From: Photorhabdus australis DSM 17609
GTDB lineage: Bacteria; Pseudomonadota; Gammaproteobacteria; Enterobacterales; Enterobacteriaceae
Direction of reading: 5' to 3'
DNA length: 64,000 nucleotides
Assembly (NCBI RefSeq): GCF_000711895.1
Contig: NZ_JONO01000003.1
Location: 155,134-219,133 of the forward strand
Positions 29,241-36,717 of this stretch are shown piece after piece. The notes below the pieces were generated by a model. The model was not told the origin of the DNA, did not search any database, and saw nothing but the letters and a program-made list of their open reading frames with translations. A program made the translations under genes and the position numbers. Position 1 is the stretch's first letter, and the number at the start of each line of letters is the position of its first letter.

Positions 29241-29443
29241 ATAGATGCAAATGAATCTCTAAATGGTAATTTTATTTTTTACATAACAGGTCAAACTGGG
29301 CAATTAGAATTGTTTTATGAAGTTAAAATAATTTCGATGCCATGCCATATAAAAGGTTTTTTCTAAATTACAAATCAATTTCATGGAATCATATAATAGC
29401 CGGTACATCAGCCTATAGTATATGGGACGACCGAATCTATTAA
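29241..29443 (+). pseudogene. hcp remnant (unit 1)
   Basis: C-terminal fragment of the hcp gene at 31377. It matches from codon SNESLNGNFIFY to the stop (SIWDDRIY) but lacks the first about 75 codons and a further about 50-base block between two AATAATT repeats, which shifts the frame. The 5' breakpoint reads TATACCCAATAGAT, identical to the end of ERIC elements. Confidence 0.85.
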
Positions 29444-29448
29444 ATAAA

Positions 29449-29475
29449 ATGAGCATAGCAGTATGCTATGCTTAT
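29449..29475. terminator. Bidirectional terminator, unit 1
   Basis: ATGAGCATAGCA-GTA-TGCTATGCTTAT, 12-bp arms with one mismatch. It separates the convergent hcp remnant and immunity gene. The immunity gene's stop codon is inside the right arm. Confidence 0.75.
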
Positions 29476-29909
29476 TTACATAGTGATATATTTTTTACAT
29501 ACTTATTAGTTGCCATCCATGATGATTTATCACATAAAAAATAACTTTCATCTTTTAGTTCAAAATCAACATAAAAAGAAAAAAACAAAGCAAAAACAAA
29601 TCCAAATATCGCAATAAAGGTAACCAGCCCTCCAATTCTATTACTACTTAAATTTATCTTTTTTTTATTACCTAAAAACACCTTATTATTATTTAAAAGA
29701 GACTTAAATAACAATATGGATATATACATACACAATGGGCTACACCAAATAAACCAAGCACTTATAGTTGAAGATGTAATAATATCGCTTCTAGTTAAAA
29801 ACCCTCGATAATCGATTGTCGACGCTAACACACCAATAACCGAAGCACTCATAAATATTAATGCAGAAATAAATATTTTCACTCTAGATGGAGTATTTTT
29901 ATTACCCAC
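29472..29909 (-). CDS. Predicted membrane immunity protein, unit 1 (DUF1240-like)
   Basis: 145 aa from a GTG start aligned with the unit 2 gene; the GTG overlaps the toxin stop by 8 bases in both units. Four hydrophobic segments (about 10-30, 47-67, 95-117) and the shared C-terminus FFSFYVDFELKDESYFLCD are visible. It is a homologue of the protein at 31886-32287. I infer that it protects the producer against the adjacent membrane toxin. It is still open although its toxin is broken, so it is an orphan immunity gene. The DUF1240 assignment is from memory and uncertain. Confidence 0.72.
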   Translation of the reverse strand: MGNKNTPSRVKIFISALIFMSASVIGVLASTIDYRGFLTRSDIITSSTISAWFIWCSPLCMYISILLFKSLLNNNKVFLGNKKKINLSSNRIGGLVTFIAIFGFVFALFFSFYVDFELKDESYFLCDKSSWMATNKYVKNISLCK

Positions 29910-30923
29910 GATAATACCTTCCCCAAGCATTGAAAATTTGATCGGGATGATAAGTACTTATAGGAGTTTTTACCTTATGTTCTTTTAATTTCTTAATTAT
30001 AGTTTCACTAATTTTAAATTCATCATCTAACCACATTAACCCCCAAACAACAAGCGCCCCAATTATGAAAACGCCGATAGCTATAGCAGTAGTACTCAGA
30101 GCAGCAGTAACAACAAACGAAGTTGCTGCTGCAACTGTTGATTTCGCTATTATAGTTGCGACAATTATCTTCGCCATATCCATCGATAAATTAACAAAAA
30201 AATTAGTTAAATCATACTCACTCTTAAACATCAATTCAACAGATCTATATGCAGCAGAATATATAACACCAAACCTAGCCCCTTTAACAATACTACCTTC
30301 CATAGCCACAGAACCTATCCCAACTTCCATTATTTTTTTATTATTAATAAGATATCTTGTAGCATTCAGATATTTCCTAATACCTGGACGATCAGTTAGT
30401 TTTATATATCTTTCTCCATTCTTCCCCAAATATTCTATAGCTTTTATCCCCTTTCCTTTAAGTTCATTTATTATATGCGTAAAAATTCCAATATTTATAG
30501 GCTTAAAATGTTTTGCCACTTTAAAAACTCCCGGTGCATCTTTTATATTCCCTGCGAAATTTGACAAAACATCAGTTACTGGAAAAACAGTATCCTTTAG
30601 AGATGATTTAATATCACACCCCAATTCTTTCAAAAAGATAATAGCTTCATTTTCATCTAATAAGGCATGGTAATCTACATTTTCTTTTATACCTGTTATC
30701 TTTCAAGTTGCCTCTTTGTTGGCTGCACTCACTCACCCCAGTCACATAGTTATCTATGCTCCTGGGGATTCGCTCCCTTGCCGTCGCGATGCATCTTGAA
30801 ATCTATTGGGTATAGTTGCTTTTCAAGATCTTTATAATTGATATAATCCATTTGTTTTCTGAAATTCTTTTCATAATCAAAATCATCTTCAACCCATGTT
30901 CTTAATCGTGGATCATATTTCAT
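29902..30923 (-). pseudogene. T6SS-linked toxin gene, unit 1, disrupted by ERIC
   Basis: Homologue of the 297-aa gene at 32280. It begins MKYDPRLRTWVEDDFDYEKN at 30923, then after KDLEKQL runs into a 127-bp ERIC (30688-30814) that adds a stop and shifts the frame. The rest continues from 30687 to 29902 with high similarity (FAGNIKDAPGVFKVAKHF, SAAYRSVELM). The upstream piece makes about 57 residues before the stop. The downstream piece could be translated only from an internal start. Confidence 0.88.
30688..30814. repeat. ERIC element (127 bp) inside the unit 1 toxin gene
   Basis: Full-length copy bounded by TATACCTG and GGGTATA, with GCTCCTGGGGATTCGC in one arm and CACTCACTCACCCCAG in the other. 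The intact copy of the host gene in unit 2 shows the pre-insertion sequence. The only change is the ERIC plus a TA at the junction. Confidence 0.95.
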
Positions 30924-31376
30924 TTTGTAACTCCATTTATATTTACTATTAATGAGCACCTCATATATTATCGGATTCAGCTATTTTTTCTTTAGTTTTT
31001 CTGAACTTTTGTGAACTTAATCAAGTTTCCCTGTTGAGGACTGACATTCTGTTTTAGATGATATCGTCATGAAGAATATCTGCTATGAGCATCGTCAATT
31101 TCTCATGACGACACCATATAAGGCGCTGGCTAAAAAGGAAAGCGTAATCTGTTGATTCCCGGGGTAGCAAGTGCTGGCAGCTCCTTGCTATAAACACAAA
31201 ATCAATAAAAATGGTGATTTGGATCACCATTTTTACATTCAACTTTAATGCAAGTAACAAACAATATTTTAGATTTCTATTTCTTGATTTATATTACTAT
31301 TGTAACTTTCATTTATATATTAAGTTACATACTTAGAATATTAGGTTAAATTATAAAAAATTAGGATAGTAATTTT
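30924..31376. other. Unit 1/unit 2 junction, no intact gene
   Basis: 453 bases with the toxin promoter region, the conserved unit tail and the start of unit 2. A short frame on the plus strand, DDIVMKNICYEHRQFLMT..., ends at 31153 and looks like the C-terminal end of a lost gene, perhaps a transposase. The same tail is in unit 2 at about 33290-33395. The terminator copy at 31207-31234 follows. Confidence 0.5.
31207..31234 (+). terminator. Second copy of the ygbN terminator
   Basis: AAAAATGGTGATTT and GGATCACCATTTTT, a duplicate of the hairpin at 29148. No plus-strand gene ends here, so it is a by-product of the duplication, although it may insulate hcp from upstream transcription. Confidence 0.75.
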
Positions 31377-31856
31377 ATGTCATACATGATTTATTTGTCT
31401 TTGAATGGTAAAAAACAAGGGCTGATCTCTGCTGGGTGTTCAACCCTAGATTCAATAGGAAATAGGTATCAAAATGGACACGAGGATCAAATACAGGTAC
31501 TGAGTTTAAACCATACAATAACAAGACAGCAGAATGTTAGTCATCAACCCATACAGTTCATTAAGCCAGTAGATAAGTCATCACCATTGTTAGCTATGGC
31601 AATAGATTCAAATGAATCTCTAAATGGTAATTTTATTTTTTACAGAACAGGTCAAACTGGGCAATTAGAATTGTTTTATGAGGTTAAAATAATTGAAGCC
31701 ACTATTACTGATATTTCCTGTGTATATCCTCATTCTATAAATAATTTCGATGCCATGCCATATGAAAGAGTTTTTCTAAATTACAAATCCATCTCATGGA
31801 ATCATATAACAGCCGGTACATCAGCTTATAGTATATGGGACGATCGAATCTATTAA
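31377..31856 (+). CDS. hcp: Type VI secretion tube protein Hcp
   Basis: 159 aa. The sequence follows enterobacterial Hcp throughout: MSYMIYLSLNGKKQGLISAG, NRYQNGHEDQI, TRQQNVSHQPIQFIKPVDKS, and a C-terminus AGTSAYSIWDDRIY. Hcp hexamers form the inner tube of the T6SS and carry or chaperone effectors. No other T6SS structural gene is in the window, so this is an orphan hcp of the effector-delivery type, convergent with a toxin-immunity pair. Confidence 0.92.
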   Translation: MSYMIYLSLNGKKQGLISAGCSTLDSIGNRYQNGHEDQIQVLSLNHTITRQQNVSHQPIQFIKPVDKSSPLLAMAIDSNESLNGNFIFYRTGQTGQLELFYEVKIIEATITDISCVYPHSINNFDAMPYERVFLNYKSISWNHITAGTSAYSIWDDRIY

Positions 31857-31862
31857 ATAAAA

Positions 31863-31889
31863 ATGAGCATAGCAGTATGCTATGCTCAT
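31863..31889. terminator. Bidirectional terminator between hcp and immunity gene
   Basis: ATGAGCATAGCA-GTA-TGCTATGCTCAT is a perfect 12-bp palindrome with a 3-base loop. It lies 6 bases after the hcp stop. The TGA of the minus-strand immunity gene lies inside the arm (31886-31888). Confidence 0.85.
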
Positions 31890-32287
31890 TTACATAGTGA
31901 TATATCTTTTACATATTTATTAGGCTCCATCCATGATGATTTATCACATAGAAAATAATTTTCATTTTTTAGTTCAAAATCAACATAAAAAGAAAAAAAC
32001 AAATTAAAAACAAATCCTATCACTGCTAAAATACCAAAAATACTCCCTATTTTATTATTGAACACCACTTTTTCTTTAGTTATAAGGTACTTGAATAATA
32101 ATAAAGAAAAATACATACATAATGGACTAACCCAAATAAACCAAGCGCTTTTGGTTGAAAACGTAACAATTTCATTTCTAGTTATAAACGAAATATAATC
32201 ATTTACTGATGCTAATCCAGCAATCACAGCAACGCACATAAATGCTACTGCGACTACAAATACTTTTAATCTACTTACATTATCCAC
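31886..32287 (-). CDS. Predicted membrane immunity protein, unit 2 (DUF1240-like)
   Basis: 133 aa with four hydrophobic segments (about 7-27, 43-63, 80-103), small basic loops and the C-terminal region FFSFYVDFELKNENYFLCD. It starts 8 bases before the stop of the toxin gene, so the pair is translationally coupled. Polytopic membrane proteins are the usual immunity type against pore-forming toxins, which matches its partner. The immunity role is an inference from this pairing; similar short proteins in Photorhabdus and Xenorhabdus are labelled DUF1240. Confidence 0.75.
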   Translation of the reverse strand: MDNVSRLKVFVVAVAFMCVAVIAGLASVNDYISFITRNEIVTFSTKSAWFIWVSPLCMYFSLLLFKYLITKEKVVFNNKIGSIFGILAVIGFVFNLFFSFYVDFELKNENYFLCDKSSWMEPNKYVKDISLCK

Positions 32288-33173
32288 GAGAATATCTACC
32301 CCACATGCTAAAAAATTGATCTGGGTGATAAGGTGTAGGTGGTTTTATCTTATATTCTTTAAGTTTTTTAATTATAGTTTCACTAATTTTATATTTGCTA
32401 TCTAACAAATATAAAACATAAGCAATACCTACTCCAAGAGCAAAAATACCAATAGCCACAATGGTAGCACTAGCCCCAATAGCAAAAATTGGCGAAGTTA
32501 CTATTGCTCCAACAGCAAGCCTAGCTATTGTTGTCGATACAATCAACTTTGCCATATCCATTGATAAGTTAACATAAAAATCTATTAGGTTATATTCATC
32601 CTTAAGCATTAATTCAACTGCTCTATATGCAGCGGAAAACACAATACCGAATCTAACTCCTGAAGCAATACTACCTTCCATAGCCACAGAACCAACTCCA
32701 ACTTCCAGTATTTTTTTATTATTGATAAGGTATCTTGTTGCATTTAAATATTGTCTAACCGCTGGATAACCAGATAATTTTATATATCTCACACCATTTT
32801 TACCTAAGAATTCTTTAGCTATTACACCTTTTCCTTTTAGTTCATTTATTATATGAGAAATTATTCCTATATTTATAGGTTTAAAATTTTTTGCTACTTT
32901 AAAAACTCCAGGAGCATCTTTTATGTTTCCAGCAAAACTTGACAAAGGATCAGCTACTGAATAGATATCATCTAGATATGATTTAAAATCACCTTCTAAT
33001 GTTTTCAAAAAAATTATAGCTTCATCCTGATCTAATAAGGCATGGTAATCTATATTTTCATTCAGTTGCTTTTCAAGATCTTTATAATTGATATAATCCA
33101 TTTGTTTTCTGAAATTCTTTTCATAATCAAAATCATCTTCAACCCATGTTCTTAATCGTGGATCATATTTCAT
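32280..33173 (-). CDS. Predicted T6SS-linked membrane-active toxin, unit 2
   Basis: 297 aa, not a family I can name. The N-terminal about 50 residues are charged (MKYDPRLRTWVEDDFDYEKN). The middle (about 70-200) is amphipathic. Residues about 205-260 form a long hydrophobic hairpin (LIVSTTIARLAVGAIVTSPI ... IGIFALGVGIAYVLYLL), followed by a basic tail. Such a C-terminal hydrophobic hairpin resembles pore-forming colicins. With an overlapping polytopic membrane protein downstream and hcp facing it, an antibacterial pore-forming effector is the best guess. No enzyme motif is seen. Confidence 0.6.
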   Translation of the reverse strand: MKYDPRLRTWVEDDFDYEKNFRKQMDYINYKDLEKQLNENIDYHALLDQDEAIIFLKTLEGDFKSYLDDIYSVADPLSSFAGNIKDAPGVFKVAKNFKPINIGIISHIINELKGKGVIAKEFLGKNGVRYIKLSGYPAVRQYLNATRYLINNKKILEVGVGSVAMEGSIASGVRFGIVFSAAYRAVELMLKDEYNLIDFYVNLSMDMAKLIVSTTIARLAVGAIVTSPIFAIGASATIVAIGIFALGVGIAYVLYLLDSKYKISETIIKKLKEYKIKPPTPYHPDQFFSMWGRYSRG

Positions 33174-33451
33174 CTTATAACTCCATTTATATTTAATTGA
33201 TATTCCATATCTTATCGGACTCAGCTATTTTTTCTTTAGTTTTTCTGAACTTTTGTGAACTTAATCAAGTTTCCCTGTTGAGGACTGACATTCTGTTTTA
33301 GATAATATCGTCATGAAGAATATCTGCTATGCGCATCGTCCATTTCTCATAACGACACCATATAAAGCACTGGCTAAAAAGGAAACGTAATCTGTTGATT
33401 CGTGCCGGCAGCCCCTTGCTATAAACACAAAATCATTAATAATTTATCATC

Positions 33452-33475
33452 CAGCCTCCTTAACTCGGGAGGCTG
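33452..33475 (-). terminator. Hairpin at the end of the PVC payload genes
   Basis: CAGCCTCC-TTAACTCG-GGAGGCTG, an 8-bp perfect stem, about 40 bases beyond the ADP-ribosyltransferase stop (minus strand). The T-run is poor. It is a candidate end of the PVC operon. Confidence 0.55.
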
Positions 33476-33512
33476 AACAGCGTATTAATAACTCTGTAAT
33501 TTTTGCAGAATT

Positions 33513-34349
33513 TTATTTCTTAAGTGGCATTGGAAGCCATGTATTTGTGCCTCTTTTCCTGTACGAAGTTATATAACTTAGGGGAATAGGAGTGATAAAT
33601 GTAAGCTCTTCAGAGCGTGCTGGTATCATTGCGACAAACTCTGACTCTGCAAGCGTTAAATGGCTCATTAAAAAGTGAGGGTAATTAATTCCCCTTTTAT
33701 CTTGTCTAATTTTTTCACCAAGAGTTCTTTCATTCATATCCTGCGGTTTTAATCCAGGGATTTCCATCTTATACAGATAGTTAGATTGCTCTCCGAATCC
33801 ACCTGAATCCATATTCATACCTGTCGAAACATAGTTTTTGTTTGGACTTCTGACATGCCCCATCATATGAGCTGAAGGCCCAATTTCAATAAATTCATCT
33901 ATAAGTTCTTTCTTAATTTTGCCAACATCCTGTTTTGACCATGGATAGAACCCACCTGCTGCTACGATCTGTTCAGGAGTCCGATTATCGCCTCTAAAAA
34001 CAACAATTTTTCCTTGACTCGTCAGCTCTAAATTATATTTGCCAACAATTAAAATTGAAGACGTTGTATCACAACTAGTTGATGGTAATAATTTATCAGG
34101 ACTTGCAGGTGCTGGCGTGGGGATATTAACCGGTGATGTTGAATTTGCAGTAGCTACAGCAATCGACGATCTTCCTGGATTAATATTTACAACAGGTCTA
34201 TTAGATGTATAAGGTCTTGCAAACTGAGGGACAGGTTGATTGCTGTTAGATAATCCGCTTCTCTCAAGTGCTGCTATACGTTCACTTATTGCAGTCTTAC
34301 GACTTAACTTCGAGGGATTTTTTTGTTTTTCACTGTATTCTCTTTCCAT
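33513..34349 (-). CDS. PVC payload: cholera-toxin-like ADP-ribosyltransferase
   Basis: 278 aa. Residues 1-95 are a Pro/Ser/Asn-rich, low-complexity leader of the type seen on PVC cargo. From about 100 an ART domain is visible with an R-S-E triad: Arg119 in VVFRGDNRTPEQIVAAGGF (compare the cholera toxin A motif YRADSRPPDEIK), Ser175-Thr176 in KNYVSTGMN, and Glu235-x-Glu237 in LTLAESEFVAMIP. The E-x-E form indicates arginine-type targets in this family; the host target cannot be read from sequence. AGGTGAG precedes the ATG. It is the last gene in the PVC direction. Confidence 0.85.
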   Translation of the reverse strand: MEREYSEKQKNPSKLSRKTAISERIAALERSGLSNSNQPVPQFARPYTSNRPVVNINPGRSSIAVATANSTSPVNIPTPAPASPDKLLPSTSCDTTSSILIVGKYNLELTSQGKIVVFRGDNRTPEQIVAAGGFYPWSKQDVGKIKKELIDEFIEIGPSAHMMGHVRSPNKNYVSTGMNMDSGGFGEQSNYLYKMEIPGLKPQDMNERTLGEKIRQDKRGINYPHFLMSHLTLAESEFVAMIPARSEELTFITPIPLSYITSYRKRGTNTWLPMPLKK

Positions 34350-34417
34350 ATTCTCACCTACTAATTTTGGGGTAAAAAAACATATTAGGAAAATTAACTT
34401 GCAAATTCACAACATTT

Positions 34418-35347
34418 TTATATTGGAGATTCTTGTGACGTCTTATATCGAGATAATGTTGATAGAAAATTATCCCCCGCACTTTCCACCTTACCGGTAA
34501 TAACATTAACTGGCGACGACAATATCCCAGAACAATTATGGCAAGCAGCAAAATCTTTCCCTGCTTGTCCTGTTGTCAATCGCTGGGTAAAAATAGATGA
34601 TTCCAACATATTTCGTATATATTTCCATTTTTCACGTTTCTTTGTTCCTTTATCTCCTGAAATAAATAAATTATTAAGTGCTTGTACCTCCGCATGCAAA
34701 CCAGCAATACCCGCCATCGTAGGTAATATATTTTCATTGTTAGCGATATGCTTTCTAATCAAAGCCTCTGTTTTTGCATGCAAAAATGTATTTCCCTGTA
34801 GATACATACTCCTCACCCCAGAAATAAATTTCTCAATGTCAGTGACCTTATAAGCTTCGGCTTCGTCAGTTTCTTTGTGTTCCCATTTTCCTTCTTTATT
34901 TTTCACTATTGAGAGCTTACGACGTTCAATCAGGCTAATACCAGGAAATAACTTTCCTTTTGCTAGATTTTTATTATTATCCTTAAAATTGACAAATTCA
35001 TCTTCATAATGGCCATTATGTTCATATCCTGCATGAGCAGCAAAGTTCTTTAAAGCATTTTTTGTATAAATAAACTTTCTATCAGAAACACCATTATTTT
35101 TTAAACCAGATTTAGAGAAGCCTTTACGTTGCTTTTCAGATTTCAACTGCGAAAATTCATCTGAAGAATCGAGAATTAACTTCGTCTTATTATCAAATTT
35201 TCTATATTTACTAGTAAGCTTCTGATAAGCCAAGGTTACCGCTTCTACATTAGGAATTTCCAGATATAATGAATCTGTCATTCTATCTAAAGTTTTTCCT
35301 TTGCCAGATTGAGTTGTTTTTTCATTACGAATACGATTCTGGAACAT
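34418..35347 (-). CDS. PVC payload: candidate deaminase-fold toxin
   Basis: 309 aa, not a named family I recognise with certainty. The C-terminal third has the zinc-dependent deaminase signature: His218-Ala-Glu220 in AGLHAEVQALNNL and Cys269-x-x-Cys272 in FAACHNCSGIL, with spacing like YwqJ/BURPS668_1122-type toxin deaminases. The N-terminal about 100 residues are basic and charged with no clear fold, and could be the packaging region. It lies between the Cif-like gene and the ART gene, with GAGGG ahead of its ATG. The substrate (nucleic acid, nucleotide or protein) cannot be told. Confidence 0.7.
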   Translation of the reverse strand: MFQNRIRNEKTTQSGKGKTLDRMTDSLYLEIPNVEAVTLAYQKLTSKYRKFDNKTKLILDSSDEFSQLKSEKQRKGFSKSGLKNNGVSDRKFIYTKNALKNFAAHAGYEHNGHYEDEFVNFKDNNKNLAKGKLFPGISLIERRKLSIVKNKEGKWEHKETDEAEAYKVTDIEKFISGVRSMYLQGNTFLHAKTEALIRKHIANNENILPTMAGIAGLHAEVQALNNLFISGDKGTKKREKWKYIRNMLESSIFTQRLTTGQAGKDFAACHNCSGILSSPVNVITGKVESAGDNFLSTLSRYKTSQESPI

Positions 35348-35653
35348 TGATAAACCCTCTATTATTGGTTGATCCTATTACACCTAAAATTATCATTACG
35401 ATGTTCTGACGCCTCAATTATAAGAATTTAGATAAAGAGCGATCTGAACAGCTACTTTAGTCAAAAAATATTGTCACACTTTTCAACACGCTACAAAAGT
35501 AACAAATAAATTTCTGACAAATCAGATAACGAAAAATATTGCCAAGTAAATAAAAAACTGCCAAATTTAACATTTTAAATATCATGAAAATTATATCTTA
35601 TTGTTAATATAGGAAATTTAAATATTTTCAAGCTTATATAAATAACAGATAAA
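35348..35653. other. AT-rich gap between payload genes
   Basis: 306 very AT-rich bases between the Cif-like gene and the deaminase candidate. No ORF, hairpin terminator or promoter stands out. The break suggests separate acquisition of the payload genes. Confidence 0.45.
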
Positions 35654-36550
35654 TTAAGCTAGTTTAGTTTTTAATTTTTCAATATTGCTAATGAAATCAT
35701 TGATGTCATATTCTCTTAAGTAAATATCTACCGCTTTATCTTTTTTAATTTTACCTGACTTCACACTATCTATATCTTTATTTAGATCAAAAATTTCCGC
35801 GATTAATCCTTTTTGTTCATTATCAGGTAGCATAGTAAATTCATCATTTAAAAATTTCTTTAATTTATTCACATTAATCGATTCTTTTCCTCTGGATTTT
35901 AACCAATCTGCTATTTTAAGGGCGGGTAATGCGCCATCTCCTAAATCTGACTGATAGATATATCCTACCCTTTCTCGATTCGTCGATGGAATATCAACTA
36001 AGAACATATGTCCAAGTCGATGGTCATTAATTAATGCAACATAATTATTTGAACTATTAAGATGTTCCAGTTTTTCAGCAAATTGATTACCGTTTATTTT
36101 TCCTGTTTTCGCCATTTTTACTGGATCAACTGCATATTCCCCTTCCGTCATTAATTTAAATATATTTTGTGCAGAATAACCACAAACTGGCTCCGTAGGA
36201 TCATAAGGATTTTCCCCAACAATATCTTTATAAGCTTCAAGTCCACCAAATTCAGAAACCATTTCATCAATTTTTTTAAATATGCTTTGCAAATCCCTAT
36301 CGATGATTTTATCTTGCCAATTATCATTCCAGAGTAGTTTATTTCCTTTACGATCATTATGTAATTCTATAATATCATCTATTAACTTTATGGAATTTAA
36401 ATGATGATTTTCTCGCTCTGTCATACCAATTAATTTAGCTAAATAAGTAAGATATTCCGTTTCCAGATAGTTATCTGCCTCTACATTTTCAGATTTTACT
36501 AAATTTGTTTTTTCTTTTATAAAATCATCTTCGTTACTGTATTTTCGCAT
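35654..36550 (-). CDS. cif: PVC payload: Cif-family cyclomodulin (NEDD8/ubiquitin deamidase)
   Basis: 298 aa from the ATG at 36550, which has AGGTGG 7 bases upstream; an ATG three bases earlier (36553) is possible. The papain-like Cys-His-Gln triad of cycle inhibiting factors is visible: Cys123 in EPVCGYSAQN, His181 in RLGHMFLVDIPS and Gln200 in VGYIYQSDLGDGALPAL. Family members deamidate Gln40 of NEDD8, which blocks cullin ligases and arrests the host cell cycle. It follows pvc16 directly, so it is the first cargo gene of this PVC. P. luminescens is known to encode a Cif homologue. Confidence 0.92.
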   Translation of the reverse strand: MRKYSNEDDFIKEKTNLVKSENVEADNYLETEYLTYLAKLIGMTERENHHLNSIKLIDDIIELHNDRKGNKLLWNDNWQDKIIDRDLQSIFKKIDEMVSEFGGLEAYKDIVGENPYDPTEPVCGYSAQNIFKLMTEGEYAVDPVKMAKTGKINGNQFAEKLEHLNSSNNYVALINDHRLGHMFLVDIPSTNRERVGYIYQSDLGDGALPALKIADWLKSRGKESINVNKLKKFLNDEFTMLPDNEQKGLIAEIFDLNKDIDSVKSGKIKKDKAVDIYLREYDINDFISNIEKLKTKLA

Positions 36551-36717
36551 CATATTACCACCTATATATTTAATAAAAAAACATATCAACAATGAACAAT
36601 ACATAAATCAATAAATTATTTACATTCCATTTTTAATTAACGGGCGATACATTAAAACGAATACACTAAAATATTTCCATATGGAACAATTAATATAAAA
36701 ACAGTCACTTATTATTC

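Larger units (their letters stand above)
29125..31186. repeat. Tandem duplication, unit 1 (hcp-toxin-immunity, decayed)
   Basis: 2,062 bases beginning at the ygbN stop (GCTATAAACACAAAATCA). The same start recurs at 31187 and again at 33418. The unit holds a terminator copy, an hcp remnant, an intact immunity gene and a broken toxin gene, and ends with a shared tail (CTGTTGAGGACTGACATTC, then TCGTCATGAAGAATATCTGC). Compared with unit 2 it lacks about 300 bases of hcp and carries an extra ERIC. Confidence 0.9.
31187..33417. repeat. Tandem duplication, unit 2 (hcp-toxin-immunity, intact)
   Basis: 2,231 bases with the same order as unit 1: ygbN terminator copy, hcp (+), bidirectional terminator, immunity (-), toxin (-), shared tail. 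It ends at the third occurrence of GCTATAAACACAAAATCA at 33418. Confidence 0.9.

Noticed and set aside
30065..30673. Plus-strand ORF of 202 codons
   Set aside because: It is antisense to the broken toxin gene, has no ribosome binding site and exists only because the opposite strand is AT-biased coding sequence.
31054..31260. Minus-strand ORF of 68 codons at the unit junction
   Set aside because: It crosses the duplication boundary and has no matching ORF in unit 2, so it is a chance frame.
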